Shown here: positions 42,891-54,587 of the stretch, in pieces
Position numbering within the stretch: position 1 is the stretch's first letter
How the letters are laid out: every line of letters starts with the position of its first letter
Origin: Clytia hemisphaerica
Taxonomy: Eukaryota > Cnidaria > Hydrozoa > Leptothecata > Clytiidae
Length of the DNA stretch: 64,000 nt
Direction of reading: 5' to 3'
Assembly (NCBI GenBank): GCA_902728285.1
Contig: CACVBU010000402.1
Coordinates: 62,001-126,000, forward strand
The notes under the pieces: model-generated
Told to the model about the DNA's origin: nothing
Seen by the model: only the letters and a program-made list of their open reading frames with translations
The model's database searches: none
Position numbers and translations under genes: made by a program

Positions 42891-44454
42891 TATTTTAATC
42901 TTCTTATCTTCTAATCTTTCTTATCCTTTCGGGCTGACCTTGCGTTTCTCTTTATAAAAATAATTTTACATAAAAATAATAGCATGCTTTTGTTTCGAAA
43001 CTGCTGATGCAAGATTTAATTACAAAAAAATATAACATGATAGTTTTCGAGTGTTATATATATTTAGTGCAATCGGCTCTTGCATGTTGGAAATAATCTA
43101 AAATCATTTCTTTAAGAAGTCAATACCTTGACAGGGTAAAATTATACAAGTCATGGCAAAATAAAGGTCTCATGATAATCATTGTTCACTTCTCTTGCAC
43201 ATCAGCTGCGTGGCCGAGTGGATAAGTCGATGAAACGGCAACTTAAGGGTAATGATTATAGAGAGTTTGAATCCTATACGGGTGCGACGAAAATTGTGTT
43301 ATTTTGTCTGTTTTGTCAACATTGATCAAACTTTTTCTGGTTTTATGAGCTCTTATTGATATTTTTGAAAATTTCCGTAAAAATTTTAAGAAACAAAAAT
43401 TGGGGGGGGGGGCAGTCAGGCAAATTTACCGACGCCGCGACGGGTATCTGCAGCGGTTTAGGCTATCTGATATTCCGATGGCGTATTGGCGGCCGCCCAC
43501 GCTAAAGCATACTGTCAATTGGTAACCCCCCCCGGAGTGTCACCTCAGCTCAATGCAGTTTGATTCAAGTACAGTATTTCAAAATGGATAAGGTTGATTA
43601 GCAGGTGGAGAGTCAAGAGTCAAGAGTTATGACTTTCCCTTGTATTGAAAATCTAATGTTCCAAAACTTTCAACTAAAAAAATGCTAAAAAATCGGCTTT
43701 CGTCTTTTTTTATTATATCTTATAAACACTTTTTTCAGAACCACGATGAAAAGAAAAGCAAAACTGACTGAATATGCTGCCAAAAAAGTGATTGACAGGT
43801 CTAGAAAATGATTGACAGGCCCGGGTTAGATATTTCCGTGAGCAATCTCGTTATATTTATCAAAAAGTAATATACTTGTGGAAAGCCCAATTATTCTACT
43901 TTTTCGAATGCTGTGTCATGGAATTTTTTTAACAATTAAATAGAACGGGGTTTCCTCTGATGTAAACAAACCTCGAGTCCTATCCTGAAAATTGACATTG
44001 AGCGTAGAAAAAAAGACAAATGAAAGTATTTTCCTTTCTAATTCATATTTCCAATAATTAAAGACTGAAAACACCGAGAGTGAAATGTAGCTAAATGATT
44101 AGAACGCCTTGCGACTTAGAATTTTTTTTCAAAACTGAAAATTTGACCCTGGCTCGAACTACTAAAGTCTCTTGTCAATGATTCTGAGTCCGGCACGCTA
44201 GCAATGTACTATCGAACCGACATGATACTACGCAATTCAAAAATACTTATAAAAAACACTACTGCATATACGGGTGAACTGACCTTGGACCTCATGGGCT
44301 AGGTCTTTGTAGCTTCGATCAAATTGATTATGTTATTATTTTATAATCCATTCACTATGAAAAAAGTCAAAAACATTTCGATCGATCTGTGTATTGTTTA
44401 TAAGTACTTGACCTGTCCCTCTTCACTGTATTATAAAAAGAAAAAGACAAAATA
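42891..44454. other. Gene-free; two tRNA-like sequences
   Basis: 43206-43290 reads as a class II tRNA-like sequence: GCGTGGCCGAGTGGATAAG (A box), a loop CTTAAGG (Leu TAA-like) and AGTTTGAATCCTAT (B box), with weak acceptor pairing. 44095-44170 has TGTAGCTAAATGATTAGAAC and GGCTCGAACTAC as poorer boxes. Neither folds well enough to call a tRNA gene. A G run lies at 43404. Confidence 0.4.
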
Positions 44455-44850
44455 CATATAAAAGAGCGTCCCACTACCGTCCCACTTGAGCGTCCCACTA
44501 CCGTCCCACCTTAGCGTCCCACTACCGTCCCACCTTAGCGTCCCACTACCGTCCCACCTTAGCGTCCCACTACCGTCCCACCTTAGCGTCCCCCTACCGT
44601 CCCACCTTAGCGTCCCACTACCGTCCCACCTTAGCGTCCCACTACCGTCCCACTTTAGCGTCCCACTACCGTCCCACCTTAGCGTCCCACTACCGTCCCA
44701 CCTTAGCGTCCCACTACCGTCCCACCTTAGCGTCCCACTACCGTCCCACTTGAGCGTCCCACCTGAGCGTCCCACTCGAGCGTCCCACCTGAGCGTCCCA
44801 CCGTCCCACGTCCCACTTCTCCAGTATGCCCTAAAGATATGCTATCAAAA
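44455..44850 (-). repeat. 24-bp satellite, inverted copy
   Basis: About 12 units of the complement of GTGGGACGGTAGTGGGACG with CTAAG, ending in CTCCAGTATGCCCTAAAGAT, the mirror of the start of 39048-39327. Frames of 114 and 138 codons on the two strands arise because 24 is divisible by three. Confidence 0.75.
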
Positions 44851-45518
44851 TTGGCAGTTGAATCAGATACTTTTAATAAAGGTATTAATTTTCAGGGATT
44901 AAAAATTTCCCGGATTTCACAGCCTTTGTTCTTATTTACAAAAGACTATATTAAAATAAAATCCTAAGAAAATCTGAAAAGGTGCCTTCAGCGAAAATTA
45001 GTCACCATGAAAATATTAAAACATCATCTAATCCGCCACTGTACACAATTTTTTCTTTTGCTGTAATCCACTTCCACTTCCCTGGCAAGCAAGAAAGCGG
45101 AGATTCTTCAACGAAAGGACTGTTAATACATAAAAATACCAAAACGGATTTTATCACTTTTTGAAAATAAATTAACGTGGGAAAACACGAAAATAAGTCC
45201 TTGCAAAAAGCTTAAATTTTGTGGATAGTGGATGCCCAACCGTGAGTATAAATTAATGGTAGAATAAATAATTATGCGGAATTATTCAATGTGACTGGCT
45301 GAAAATTGCCAAATTTAAATAATGCGAATTAGGACCTAATTAATTAATTCTGCATTAATTAATCCTGCCGCATAAATTCATACTCTTAAGGTAATTCCTG
45401 CGAAATATAAATTGATCCAATTAAAGTAGTGCCAGACTTTGTATTTTAACAAGTGTGTTTGTTTCGCTCCCATAAAAACAGATTCATCTTGTCTTCAATC
45501 CATATGTTTTGAAAATAA

Positions 45519-45745
45519 ATGGTAATTTAAGAGGTTAAGTTTTAGTTTAACTTTTATTTTGTTACGACGTCACGCCCATTAGCCTATCTAGCTAGTGTGG
45601 CTTCGGTAGGCCGTCCGCCCACAGTACGCCCCCGTCGCATTTGCTCCATTCGGTAGAATCTATAGGTGGTTTAGAGCTATGACTTCGCGCACTGATCTTC
45701 CATTCGCTAAGAAGTTCATCTTACAGTGAAGATAGAGAAAAGAAA
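45519..45745. repeat. 225-bp direct repeat, copy 1
   Basis: TGGTAATTTAAGAGGTTAAG, TTTTGTTACGACGTCACGCC, GGCTTCGGTAGGCCGTCCGC and CCATTCGGTAGAATCTATAG occur here and again at 48842-49065 with only a few differences. GC content is higher than the surroundings. No coding motif. 44851-45518 before it and 45746-46029 after it show no gene I can support. Confidence 0.7.
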
Positions 45746-46029
45746 ATTATTTTTTTCGTTGTTGTTGAATCTTCCAAGATCTCTCAAGGCAGGTCCATAA
45801 CTATCAGTGTTACTAAACGTAAAGAGATTTAGAGTATGCACATTCATGGATATAAATGTAGTTTGTGCAGTGAAGCGTACAATTTTCGTAGCACACGAAA
45901 CGAAAGGAGACAACATTCAAACAGTAATTTTTTTTTGGAAAAACTGTCTGAAACAAACCATCAAGATATTATCAAGTATATAACGATATCTGCAACTGAA
46001 TTTGGCAAAGGAGATGGGCGGTGATGAGA

Positions 46030-46275
46030 TGTTGGGCCGAGGTGATTGTCGCTGGTTTTTGGAGATGATGGCCAAGGGGATTGTCGCTGGTATTGGGAGA
46101 TGTTGGCCAAGGTGATTGTCGCTGGTATTGGGAGATGTTGGCCAAGGTGATTGTCGCTGGTATTGGGAGATGTTGGCCAAGGTGATTGTCGCTGGTATTG
46201 GGAGATGTTGGCCAAGGGGATTGTCGTTGGTATTGAGAGATGTTGGCCAAGGTGATTTTCGCTGGTCGATTGGAT
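46030..46275. repeat. 35-bp tandem repeat
   Basis: About seven units of GAGATGTTGGCCAAGGTGAT then TGTCGCTGGTATTGG. The period is not a multiple of three, so the minus strand is open in all three frames (three overlapping frames of 87-118 codons); these are not genes. Confidence 0.75.
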
Positions 46276-47615
46276 GATTGGGACCATTGGGGTGGCTGAC
46301 ATAGCTTTATATTGTCCCAGGTTATCATTTTATTTACATACTTTAAGAGAATGCTAAAGTTCAGTTGCTTGGAACAAGGTGGAACAAGAAGAAGCCATAT
46401 GGATAAAAAACTTTCAATATGATTGGTATGAACTCTACAAGATGTTTGATTGTTTGATATTTAACATATTTTATTTGGAATTAGGTTTTACCTAATTTTG
46501 GGTGTTACGCAAGGGGCTCGCAAAAATGGCAAAAATTATATTTCTGGCCAAACCGAAACAAAAAATAATACACCATTAAAACATAATTTTTTTCTCTACG
46601 AAACGTAACATTGATTATTTGAAAATTCTCTCTTTTTCTCCTTTAGCTTTTAAAATTTCTTTCAAACAAAAGGCCTATTTAGTCGATATAAGTTACGCTT
46701 CTAAAGGCACAGATGCTTTCTTTTATAAAAATCTTTCTTGTCTTGGACAGTGCTTATAAAAACATTATATAAAAAAGAGAACAAATTTCTTTTATCTCAG
46801 GTAGTTTACAAACAAAGATTTTACTTTTTATAAGCATTAATTCAATCCCACAGATCCCAGCTGGATGTAGTAATCAAGCACGAAACTTGAACATTTTAAA
46901 GTTCCTCCTGTCATGATACACCTAGGCAAGGTGGTACACAGCTGGTGCACGTCAAAAAAGTCGGTCTCTACGGCATTTATATTGATTTACACTAGCTTTT
47001 TCTAATTTGAGTTTTAAATATTATTTTACAGAACTATTATAGACTGAAGTGTCTCTGTCAGTCGGCTGACAAAGGTAGATTTGGAGTAAGACAAAGTAGG
47101 ATCATTGAAGGGCATTGATTAGATGACTTGAATAGCCTGTTAACATACAAGACTGTAAAGTTATAAACGGCTCATGCTGCGTGCAGATCAGGGGCAAGTT
47201 AAATATAGTTTTTTCATGGGCTTTGATAGATTTAGGTTTAATATAAAATCAGTATATAAAATAATAATTCATTTTCTATTACGTGTTCTTTTGCTACAAA
47301 ATTTTCCAAGAAAGAGTAGGTTTTTATTGAGTCATTATCACAAGTAGAGCATCAGTTGTACAGATAGCTGGTCAAGACTTGGGAAGAAGGCAAGAAATTT
47401 TAAGTTATGAAGAAATGATATTTGGTACCCCTCAATTGGCTAGCATGTAGTAGAATGGGCAAGGATGGAGTGAACTGTAAATGAGGTACTACCAATAACA
47501 AGTTTTTCAGAATTACTAATGGCTAGAATTGATAACGGCTAGAATTGATAATAATGAGCTACTTTGGGTATCCAAATAATCCGTTTCCCCTTTCAATAAA
47601 GGGCTCGTAATTGCG
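46276..47615. other. No recognised gene
   Basis: AT-rich sequence; no protein motif, RNA gene or element border that I can defend. Short TATAAGCA-like words near 46740-46840 hint at an old family A element. Confidence 0.35.
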
Positions 47616-48440
47616 GTTGTGATAGATTCTCCTACCGGACCGGCTGTACGGTTAGGAGTCTCTCAGCAGCGAGGATGTTAGTGTAAATGTTCGTAGTGCA
47701 AGTTGTGAGGATCCAGGCCGGCTGTCTGGGCAACCCGGCTGGTTGCGAAAATCCGACGATTCTAGGCAATTCATCTCGATAGGGAGGTCAGATTCGGAAC
47801 AAAGTCCGGCTTTATCCCGGCTGGTGGCGGACCTCCTCAGTTTTCGGGCGCACACGGTTGTGATAGATTCTCCTACCGGACCGGCTGTACGGTTAGGAGT
47901 CTCTCAGCAGCGAGGATGTCAGTGTAAATGTTCGTAGTGCAAGTTGTGAGGATCCAGGCCGGCTGTCTGGGCAACCCGGCTGGTTGCGAAAATCCGCTGA
48001 TTCTGAAGCAAACCCATCGTGATAAGGAGATCAGATTCGGAACAAAGTCCGGCTCCTTCCCGGCTGGTGGCGGATCTCTCTTAAGTTTCAGTATGCACAA
48101 GGTTGTGATAGATTCTCCTGCCGGACCGGCTGTACGGACAGGAGTTTCTCAGCTGCGAGGATGATACGGTCGGGAAACTGTCCATAGCGTTGTTTTAGGC
48201 TTTGTGTTTTCTAATTCATACAGCAAGAGATTTTGTCCCACACGAATTACGCGCGATGGACAGTTACCTGTAGCTATTAGGCTGTGCACGGTGGTGAGGG
48301 GCCAGGCCTTGAGTCTGGGCAACCCGGCTGGTTGCGAAAACCCGCCGATTCTGGGTTCATTCATCGTTTAGGAAGTCGGATCCGGTACACAGTCCGGCAC
48401 TTACCCGGCTGGTGGTGGACTTCCTGTCGGGTGCACATTG
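47616..48440. repeat. Three-unit array of conserved hairpins (CCGGCTG loops)
   Basis: Units start at 47616, 47857 and 48102 with GTTGTGATAGATTCTCCT; unit 3 has a 100-base insertion that is itself a hairpin (ACTGTCCATAGCG against CGCGATGGACAGT). Each unit holds hairpin 1 (CTCCTA...TAGGAG, in unit 3 CTCCTG...CAGGAG), hairpin 2 (CCAG...CTGG), hairpin 3 (CAACC...GGTTG) and hairpin 4 (GGAGGTC...GACCTCC; unit 2 GAGATC...GATCTC; unit 3 AGGAAGTC...GACTTCCT). Loops carry CCGGCTG or CCGGCTGG. Paired positions change together between units, which is evidence for a maintained folded form. Frames across it are not coding. Confidence 0.65.
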
Positions 48441-48687
48441 TTGTCTTATTTTTCTTTCTGTGATGTAGACGTGAAATAGTTAAGATAATTGAATATGTTA
48501 TCACATTTCATCTTATGTTTATATTTAGTGAGTTTTCTACTGGTTGATATTTTATATCGTTACTATATATCTTTTATAGGCTTATCTACTTTTACTAATA
48601 GAAGAATTTTCAAATTTGTAGGTACGCGCGTCTTCCTGCAACCGTTAAGGCGCGACGAAAGTATAATTTGGGGATACCTTCGGTTGG

Positions 48688-49208
48688 GAAATATTTTATC
48701 CCCAAAATTATTTGTATAGGAGTGGTTAGCCAATAAACAAATGCCAAAACTTAATACACTGGTTTCCCTTATCACTCCCCACTTCTGGGATATCCGTCCT
48801 GCTCACAGCGTCCTTTCCAGGAGTAAAAAATAGAAAGTTAAATGGTAATTTAAGAGGTTAAGTTTTAGTTTAACTTTTATTTTGTTACGACGTCACGCCC
48901 ATTAGCCTATCTAGCTAGTGTGGCTTCGGTAGGCCGTCCGCCCACAGTACGCCCCCGTCGCATTTGCTCCATTCGGTAGAATCTATAGGTGGTTTAGAGC
49001 TATGACTTCGCGCACTGATCTTCCATTCGCTAATAAGTTCATCTTACAGTGAAGACAGAGAAAATTATTTTTTTACCTCCCTCCCTCCCTTCAAGGCTTG
49101 CGAGCATGGTTGCAGGCGGCCATCTTATACATTATAATTAATGTCAAATATGGGAAATATTTTATCCCCAAAATTATTTGTATAGGAGTGGTTAGCCAAT
49201 AAACAAAT
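48688..49208. repeat. 58-bp direct repeats enclosing 225-bp repeat copy 2
   Basis: GGGAAATATTTTATCCCCAA and AGGAGTGGTTAGCCAATAAA occur at 48688-48745 and at 49149-49209 with no visible difference. Between them, 48842-49065 is the second, nearly identical copy of the repeat at 45519-45745. The arrangement suggests a recent duplication or insertion event. Confidence 0.6.
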
Positions 49209-49209
49209 G

Positions 49210-50997
49210 GCTAAGGGAATTTTCAGATACCGTGTCCCGTTGTAACCACCGTCAACATGGTTAAAAACTTTTCACTTCACAGGTAGGTACAACATTGTGT
49301 TTGTATTTTATTGGACGTCTGGTTCTAAAAAGTCAAAAAGTTTGTTCAGTTTTAATTTGAGCAAAGTAGGCTCCTGCGTTCAACATCAACAAGGTACAAT
49401 GTGCAGTGGTGGTATTAGTAGAGAGAATGTTCGAGTCTGTTCATAATATGAGGCTGAAAATCTTTGGCGTACATACATATCGAAGTACCGTTCTGGCACA
49501 GTGACATAAACAGCATTTTTAAAGTTTCCTAAAGCTTCAATATTGGCGTAAAGAATTATTCACAAAATAGCATCAAATACTCCATAATCCATCGTTTTTC
49601 GGCTTTTGTTCCGCTTCTGTTTACATTTTTCTGCTCGCTGATCCCCATGCTCAACCATTTTTTGCTGTAACACTGTGCTTCAAATGTCCACGAGAATGAA
49701 TCAGTTCATGTTAGTCATAGTATATTCTCATTGGCATGTCTCACTCACTAAATCTTCTGTAAGAAACTCAATGTTGGTATACCAGTTTTTGGCACGTTTT
49801 GGCGCAAGGCTTAAAAAATTTCAATTCAATTTCCTTCAAAATGAAGTCACTATATAGGTAAAAACAATATGAATTAACAGTCAATTTCCCTTTTTTCTAA
49901 GCCTTTATAATATCAGTAGGGTTTCGGTAGAGCAGCGCATAACTGGGTGTGTGTAGCACACTGTCATTGAAGATGTCCATTCTGACAATCGTGGGTTTGA
50001 TCCAATATCAGTAGTTTGATAGTTATTCATTTATCCTCTCTTATAAAGATGCTTACCCCCTGGATATCGTATTATTTTACTTGAAAAGACAAATTACCAC
50101 TGGATATCCGCTCCCTTGTAGATATTTAACCCCCTAATTTTCCACTTTTGAAAAAAAATCGTTAACCCCCTGGATACAAAGCCACTTTATCTGATTTGGT
50201 TTAAGTATTCAAGCGTCATATGCCTTAAATTTTGTAACCTTTTTGCGTGAAATCATTTTTTAATATATTTTGTGTTAGTGAATATTCTTACCCAAGTACC
50301 CAGATACCCCAAAAACAAGACTTATTGATTGAATGAATCATAATTCACTTACTTCAAGTTTGTCTCTTTGTAATTGGAATATTCTTTCTTCTCCCTTGGC
50401 TTTTGGAGTGAATTTTTTTTACGTTGAATACAAATAAAATCAAAGTCAACTTTCCAGCTGGGCCCTTATTTTTATTTTTCCCAACGGAGGCAAATTTTGG
50501 TTAAATTTCTAGTAGGCGGGGTCCCACCGGGTCTGTGAAACTGGGGTGTAGTTATCCTGTAATAAGTTTGATATATAACCAACACACCATATAATCTGTA
50601 CCAAAGCCACTTCATTTGATTTGGTTGAAGTCAATTTTTGTAACCTTTTTGTGTCCTTCGTAACTGGAATATTCTATCTTATCTATTGCTGTTTGAGATA
50701 TTAAAGTCCTTTATGTATTGTCAAACAACTTTTATATTTAGCTGATATTTATATCCTTTAGTTATCCTATAACTTAGTTTGATATATAACCAACCTTCCA
50801 GAGCTGTGTATTTTCTGAATCAACAAGCTACTTCTTTGAATTTACTTCTTCAACTAAATTACAAGAGTCATATAATATTTTTAACCTTTTTGTGAAAATT
50901 CTTTTAACCTTTTTGAGTGGAATCTTATAACCGTTTTGTAAGAAGTGTTAGTATATTTTGTATTCGTCAATATATTGGGGGCACATATCACTTATAA
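49210..50997. other. No gene; inverted GGATATCCAGGGGG word cluster
   Basis: At 50040-50175, CCCCCTGGATATCG, CACTGGATATCCGC, ACCCCCTAATTTTCC and AACCCCCTGGATA appear with AAGATGCTTA and CCCTTGTAGATATTTAACC, the reverse complement of 61918-62040 in matching order. 49915-50005 has weak tRNA-like boxes. The rest is unassigned. Confidence 0.5.
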
Positions 50998-53319
50998 TAC
51001 CGGGTGTCTCTGAAAAAACTTCCCCCTGTTTGATTCAAAATTGCGAAAAAGTGAAAAAATATGTTAGCTTGATTTTTTCTAAATCGTTTAGAGGAGGGTT
51101 TAACTTAAATTTTGGTATATCAAACTTTAGAATTGCTTCATTAGACCAAAAGTTATGACAAAAAGAGTAAAAAATCTTTTTTCTAAAAGAGCGAAAAAAG
51201 ACGAAAAAACAGGGTATCAAATCTTTTGTTAGAAAAAAAGACACTCAAACTTTCTCTTCTCCACTCAAATAGACTCGCTAAGCTTTGGAAACTTTTGGAA
51301 AAATTTTGATAAAAGTTTGTTGCTTGTTTAAACTTCATGCTCATTAATGAATCCAAAAGGAGCTCTAAATTGGCAATAAAAATCATTAACAAGTGATACT
51401 TTTATGGACCTACCTGGTTGTGCATTTAACACATTTATAATTGATATCTACGTGACGTGACCATTAAACAATCATTCAGAACACAAATATTGACGATCTA
51501 TTAAAATTAGTCATTTTTTTCTTATAAAAAAAACATTTAGAAACTAAAATTTCATGCTCTTGAAATATTCTTTCATATTCAAGACTTCGTGAGCAAAAAA
51601 ACATCCATCTCGTCAAAAAATTGACCAATTTGGCTAAGAACATTGATTCATGCTTATTAATAGTGATTCTTATGGATAAAGATGCGTTTTTTGAGCTGAA
51701 AAATTATTTTTTTACAAAAATCTGCTTGAGCCATCTTTTACCTAATTTCATGCAAAAAATCAGAAAAAAACAATGATCCAATATTTCACAAAGTCCAAAA
51801 AACTCTTTTTTTGGCCGTTTTTTAGCTGAAATTTACCCCAAAATTTTTTTCTCAAAAATCGAGCTCCGTCACATTCAAGGGTTTATAGTTATGCATCTTT
51901 GTGCAAAAAAATCATAAAGAATAAAACCGCCAATCTCGAGAAAAGCTAATACCTAAGTAATTGATAATGTGCTTATAAAGAAATATCGAATTTGGCCAGT
52001 TTTTCCATAAAAACATGCCAAGCAAACAAAATTTCCTGTCTAAACACACATATTCTTCAAAAGTAAGCCCTCATGAGCAAAAAAAACATCTACCTCATAA
52101 AAAAAATTGAGTAATTTGACTAAGAACATTGATGTATGCTTATTAATAGTGATTCTTATAGATAAACATGCCTTTTTTGAGCCAACAAAATTTTTTTTGC
52201 AAAAATCTGCTTGAGCCATCTTTTACCTATGATAGGTCCCTACTTTCATACAAAAAATCAGAAAAAATTAATGATCCAATATTTCACAAAGTCCAAAAAA
52301 CCCGTTTTTTAGCCGTTTTTTGGCCCAAATTTGCCCAAAAACATTGTTTTTCGAAAATCAGGCTCCGTCACATTCGAGGGTTTATAGTTATGCATCTTTG
52401 TGCAAAAAATCATAAACAAAGAAAAAACCTATCTCGAGAAAAGCTAATACCTAAGTAATTGATAATGTGCTTATAAAGAAATATCGAATTTGGCCAGTTT
52501 TTCCATAAAAACATGCCAAGCAAACAAAATTTCCTGTCTAAACACACATATTCTTCAAAAGTAAGCCCTCATGAGCAAAAAAAACATCTACCTCATAAAA
52601 AAAATTGAGTACTTTGACTAAGAACATTAATGTATGCTTATTAATAGTGATTCTTATAGATAAACATGCGTTTTTTGAGCCAACAAAATTTTTTTGCGAA
52701 AATCTGCTTGAGCCATCTTTTACCTATGATGGTGCCCTACTTTCATGCAAAAAATCAGAAAAAATTAATGATCCAATTTTTCACAAAGTCCAAAATACCC
52801 ATTTTTTAGCCGTTTTTTGGCCCAAATTTGCCCAAAAATTTTTTTTTTCGAAAATCGGGCTCCGTCACATTCGAGGGTTTATAGCTACACATCTTTGTGC
52901 AAAAAATCAGAAAAAACTAATGAGCCAATCTCGAGAAAACTTGGTAACGAACGAACAAACGAACGAACGAACAGAGGTTAATTTATAGGACCTCCACCGG
53001 GGTAGGTCCAAAAACGAATAATAAAACAAAAAAGATGCACAGAAGATCAAAAGTAAAACTTTACTGTCAATAAAGTACAGTGTTTTCTTGTCTAATTTGA
53101 TACCCTGTTTTTTCGTCTTTTTGCGCTCTTTTTGAAAACAATTTTTTTACTCTTTTTGTCATAACTTTTGATCTAATGAAACAATTTTAAAGTTTGATAT
53201 ACCAAAATTTAAGTTAAACCCTCCTCTAAACGATTTAGAAAAAATCAAGCTAATATATTTTTTCACTTTTTCGCAATATTGAATCGAACAGGGGAAAGTT
53301 TTTTCAGAGACACCCGGTA
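50998..53319. mobile_element. Element with about 235-bp terminal inverted repeats
   Basis: TACCGGGTGTCTCTGAAAAA at 50998 and the complement of TTTTTCAGAGACACCCGGTA at 53319. The arms continue for about 235 bp with high identity (CAAAAGTTATGACAAAAAGA and TTTAGAGGAGGGTTTAACTT on the left, complements on the right). TA at both outer edges is consistent with a Tc1/mariner-type insertion. The middle is filled by the dispersed repeat 51404-53010; no transposase is left. Confidence 0.7.
51404..53010 (+). mobile_element. Dispersed element with about 490-bp internal tandem units
   Basis: Starts ATGGACCTACCTGG and ends GGGGTAGGTCCA, short inverted ends. CTGCTTGAGCCATCTTTTAC recurs at 51722, 52207 and 52705, giving three units of 485-498 bp; each also has GGCTCCGTCACATTC.AGGG and CTCGAGAAAAGCTAAT. 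It ends with an AACG-rich stretch. Copies: 63085 onward and 36290-36530. The 96- and 127-codon frames inside are parallel products of the repeats, not verified genes. Confidence 0.65.
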
Positions 53320-53648
53320 TTTTTGATATTTTTCAGAAAATAAAGCTAAATGTGATGATAAACTCTGTGGTCGCTCATGTCGGCATATGCCGATATCTGG
53401 CAAATAGGTCAAACCTTAATCTTTTTCTTATTGTGATCACATCCGTAAAAAATACGAACGGCAGTTAAAGGTATTAATGAATTCTGATGGATTGTCTCCA
53501 TAAAGATAATAATAAAATTGATCGTCCACCTCTAAGTAAAACGCAATGTCGAATATTTTTAGATATCCGATTGCAAAATATCTCTTCTGTAGCAGCGAGC
53601 ATTAAAGAAAATAGTTTTTTGATCAAATAATTATTTAAATGTCACATA
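53320..53648. other. No gene; lone palindrome
   Basis: CATGTCGGCATATGCCGAT at 53379 followed by TGGCAAATAGG is the same kind of palindrome plus TTGCC unit as in the piggyBac-like MITE at 1675, without its ends. Confidence 0.4.
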
Positions 53649-54016
53649 CTTTAATGGGATAAACTTTCGCGGGGATTAAATTTCTCGGATTTCGCGGATT
53701 CGGGTGTCATCCGCGAATATCCTCGAAATTAAGTCCCATCGGAAATTTGGAAGGGCCTCATCCGCGAAATACTTCTAAACAATACTTAAAATATGTCAAA
53801 TAAATACTATTTGAATGGTTACTTGCATCAAAGAAGCTCAAATAATGTGTATTTCAACAACCAACATGCATGATTTGAAAGTAGAAGTCACAAAATCGTG
53901 AAAATATTGCCATCCAATAGTGCCACACGCGAAATTAAGTCCCCGCGAAATTTTTGAATCTTGCAGATAGGCTCAACCGTGAAATTTAATCCCCGCGAAA
54001 GTTTATCTCACTAAAG
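53649..54016. mobile_element. TA-flanked MITE, family D, second copy
   Basis: Same ends as 16478-16939: CTTTAATGGGATAAACTTTC at the left, mirrored with three changes at the right. TA lies at 53647 and 54017. CGCGAAA words are fewer and more decayed. The 200-bp middle differs from the first copy. Confidence 0.7.
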
Positions 54017-54327
54017 TACCTATATATGAAAACAGATAGAAAGAAAGTTCTATTTTACAAACACAAAAGAGAAATGAAATTCGAACGTTTCGAAATCAAA
54101 GAGAAAAAACAATGAAATTGACACCCTTATTCAATAAGATTCGCTTATTGAATAAAGACTTCGAAGCTTTGCTTCGTCGAATATCATCAAGCTCGACTGA
54201 ATAATTTTCGATAAATAACTTTTCTTGTCGAATATCTGCTTTAATATCTAATAATCATTCGTGAATTAGATTAAACTTCGGTAGACACATGTGTAAGCTC
54301 AAGCTTAGGAAAGACCATCACTTTCTG

Positions 54328-54402
54328 GAGCGATGGCCGAGTGTTCGGGCGTCAGCGCCTGAAACCAGGGGTTCCCAGTTCTAATCTTCGCCCCTTCCAA
54401 TG
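54328..54402 (+). pseudogene. tRNA-Ser-like sequence
   Basis: GGAGCGATGGCCGAGTGTTC has the class II A box, a CCTGAAA loop fits a TGA anticodon, and AGTTCTAATCTTCGCCCC ends with a strand that pairs with GGAGCGA at six of seven positions. The variable arm is very short and the T arm poor. Likely pseudogene or SINE head. Confidence 0.4.
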
Positions 54403-54587
54403 TTCCGTTCAGCTTATAGATAGTCTAGCAAGCTGGCCGTGGATTCCGTGAATAGAAATGAAAGACTGTCTTAAAGTCCTAGATTACTGTACTGAGCTAT
54501 CCACGTAAAATATCGACTCTATCGACTCCACTCAAAGCACCAGTAATTTCTAAAAAACACTGGGAAATGATCATGAAAAAGCATTAC

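Noticed and set aside
44431..44902. Frames of 114 and 138 codons with SVPLPSHL or GTLRWDGS repeats
   Set aside because: They are translations of a 24-bp satellite on either strand; no non-repeat coding sequence is attached.
47616..48440. Hammerhead or other known self-cleaving ribozyme
   Set aside because: I looked for the CTGATGA core with a matching GAAA and did not find it; the hairpins do not match another ribozyme I know.
48688..49208. Solo LTRs of a retrotransposon
   Set aside because: The 58-bp direct repeats are too short, lack TG...CA borders and no gag-pol lies between them.
52168..52988. Two similar frames (96 and 127 codons) that look like paralogous proteins
   Set aside because: They lie in the same phase of two tandem repeat units; the similarity is that of the DNA repeat, and the other copies have stops.
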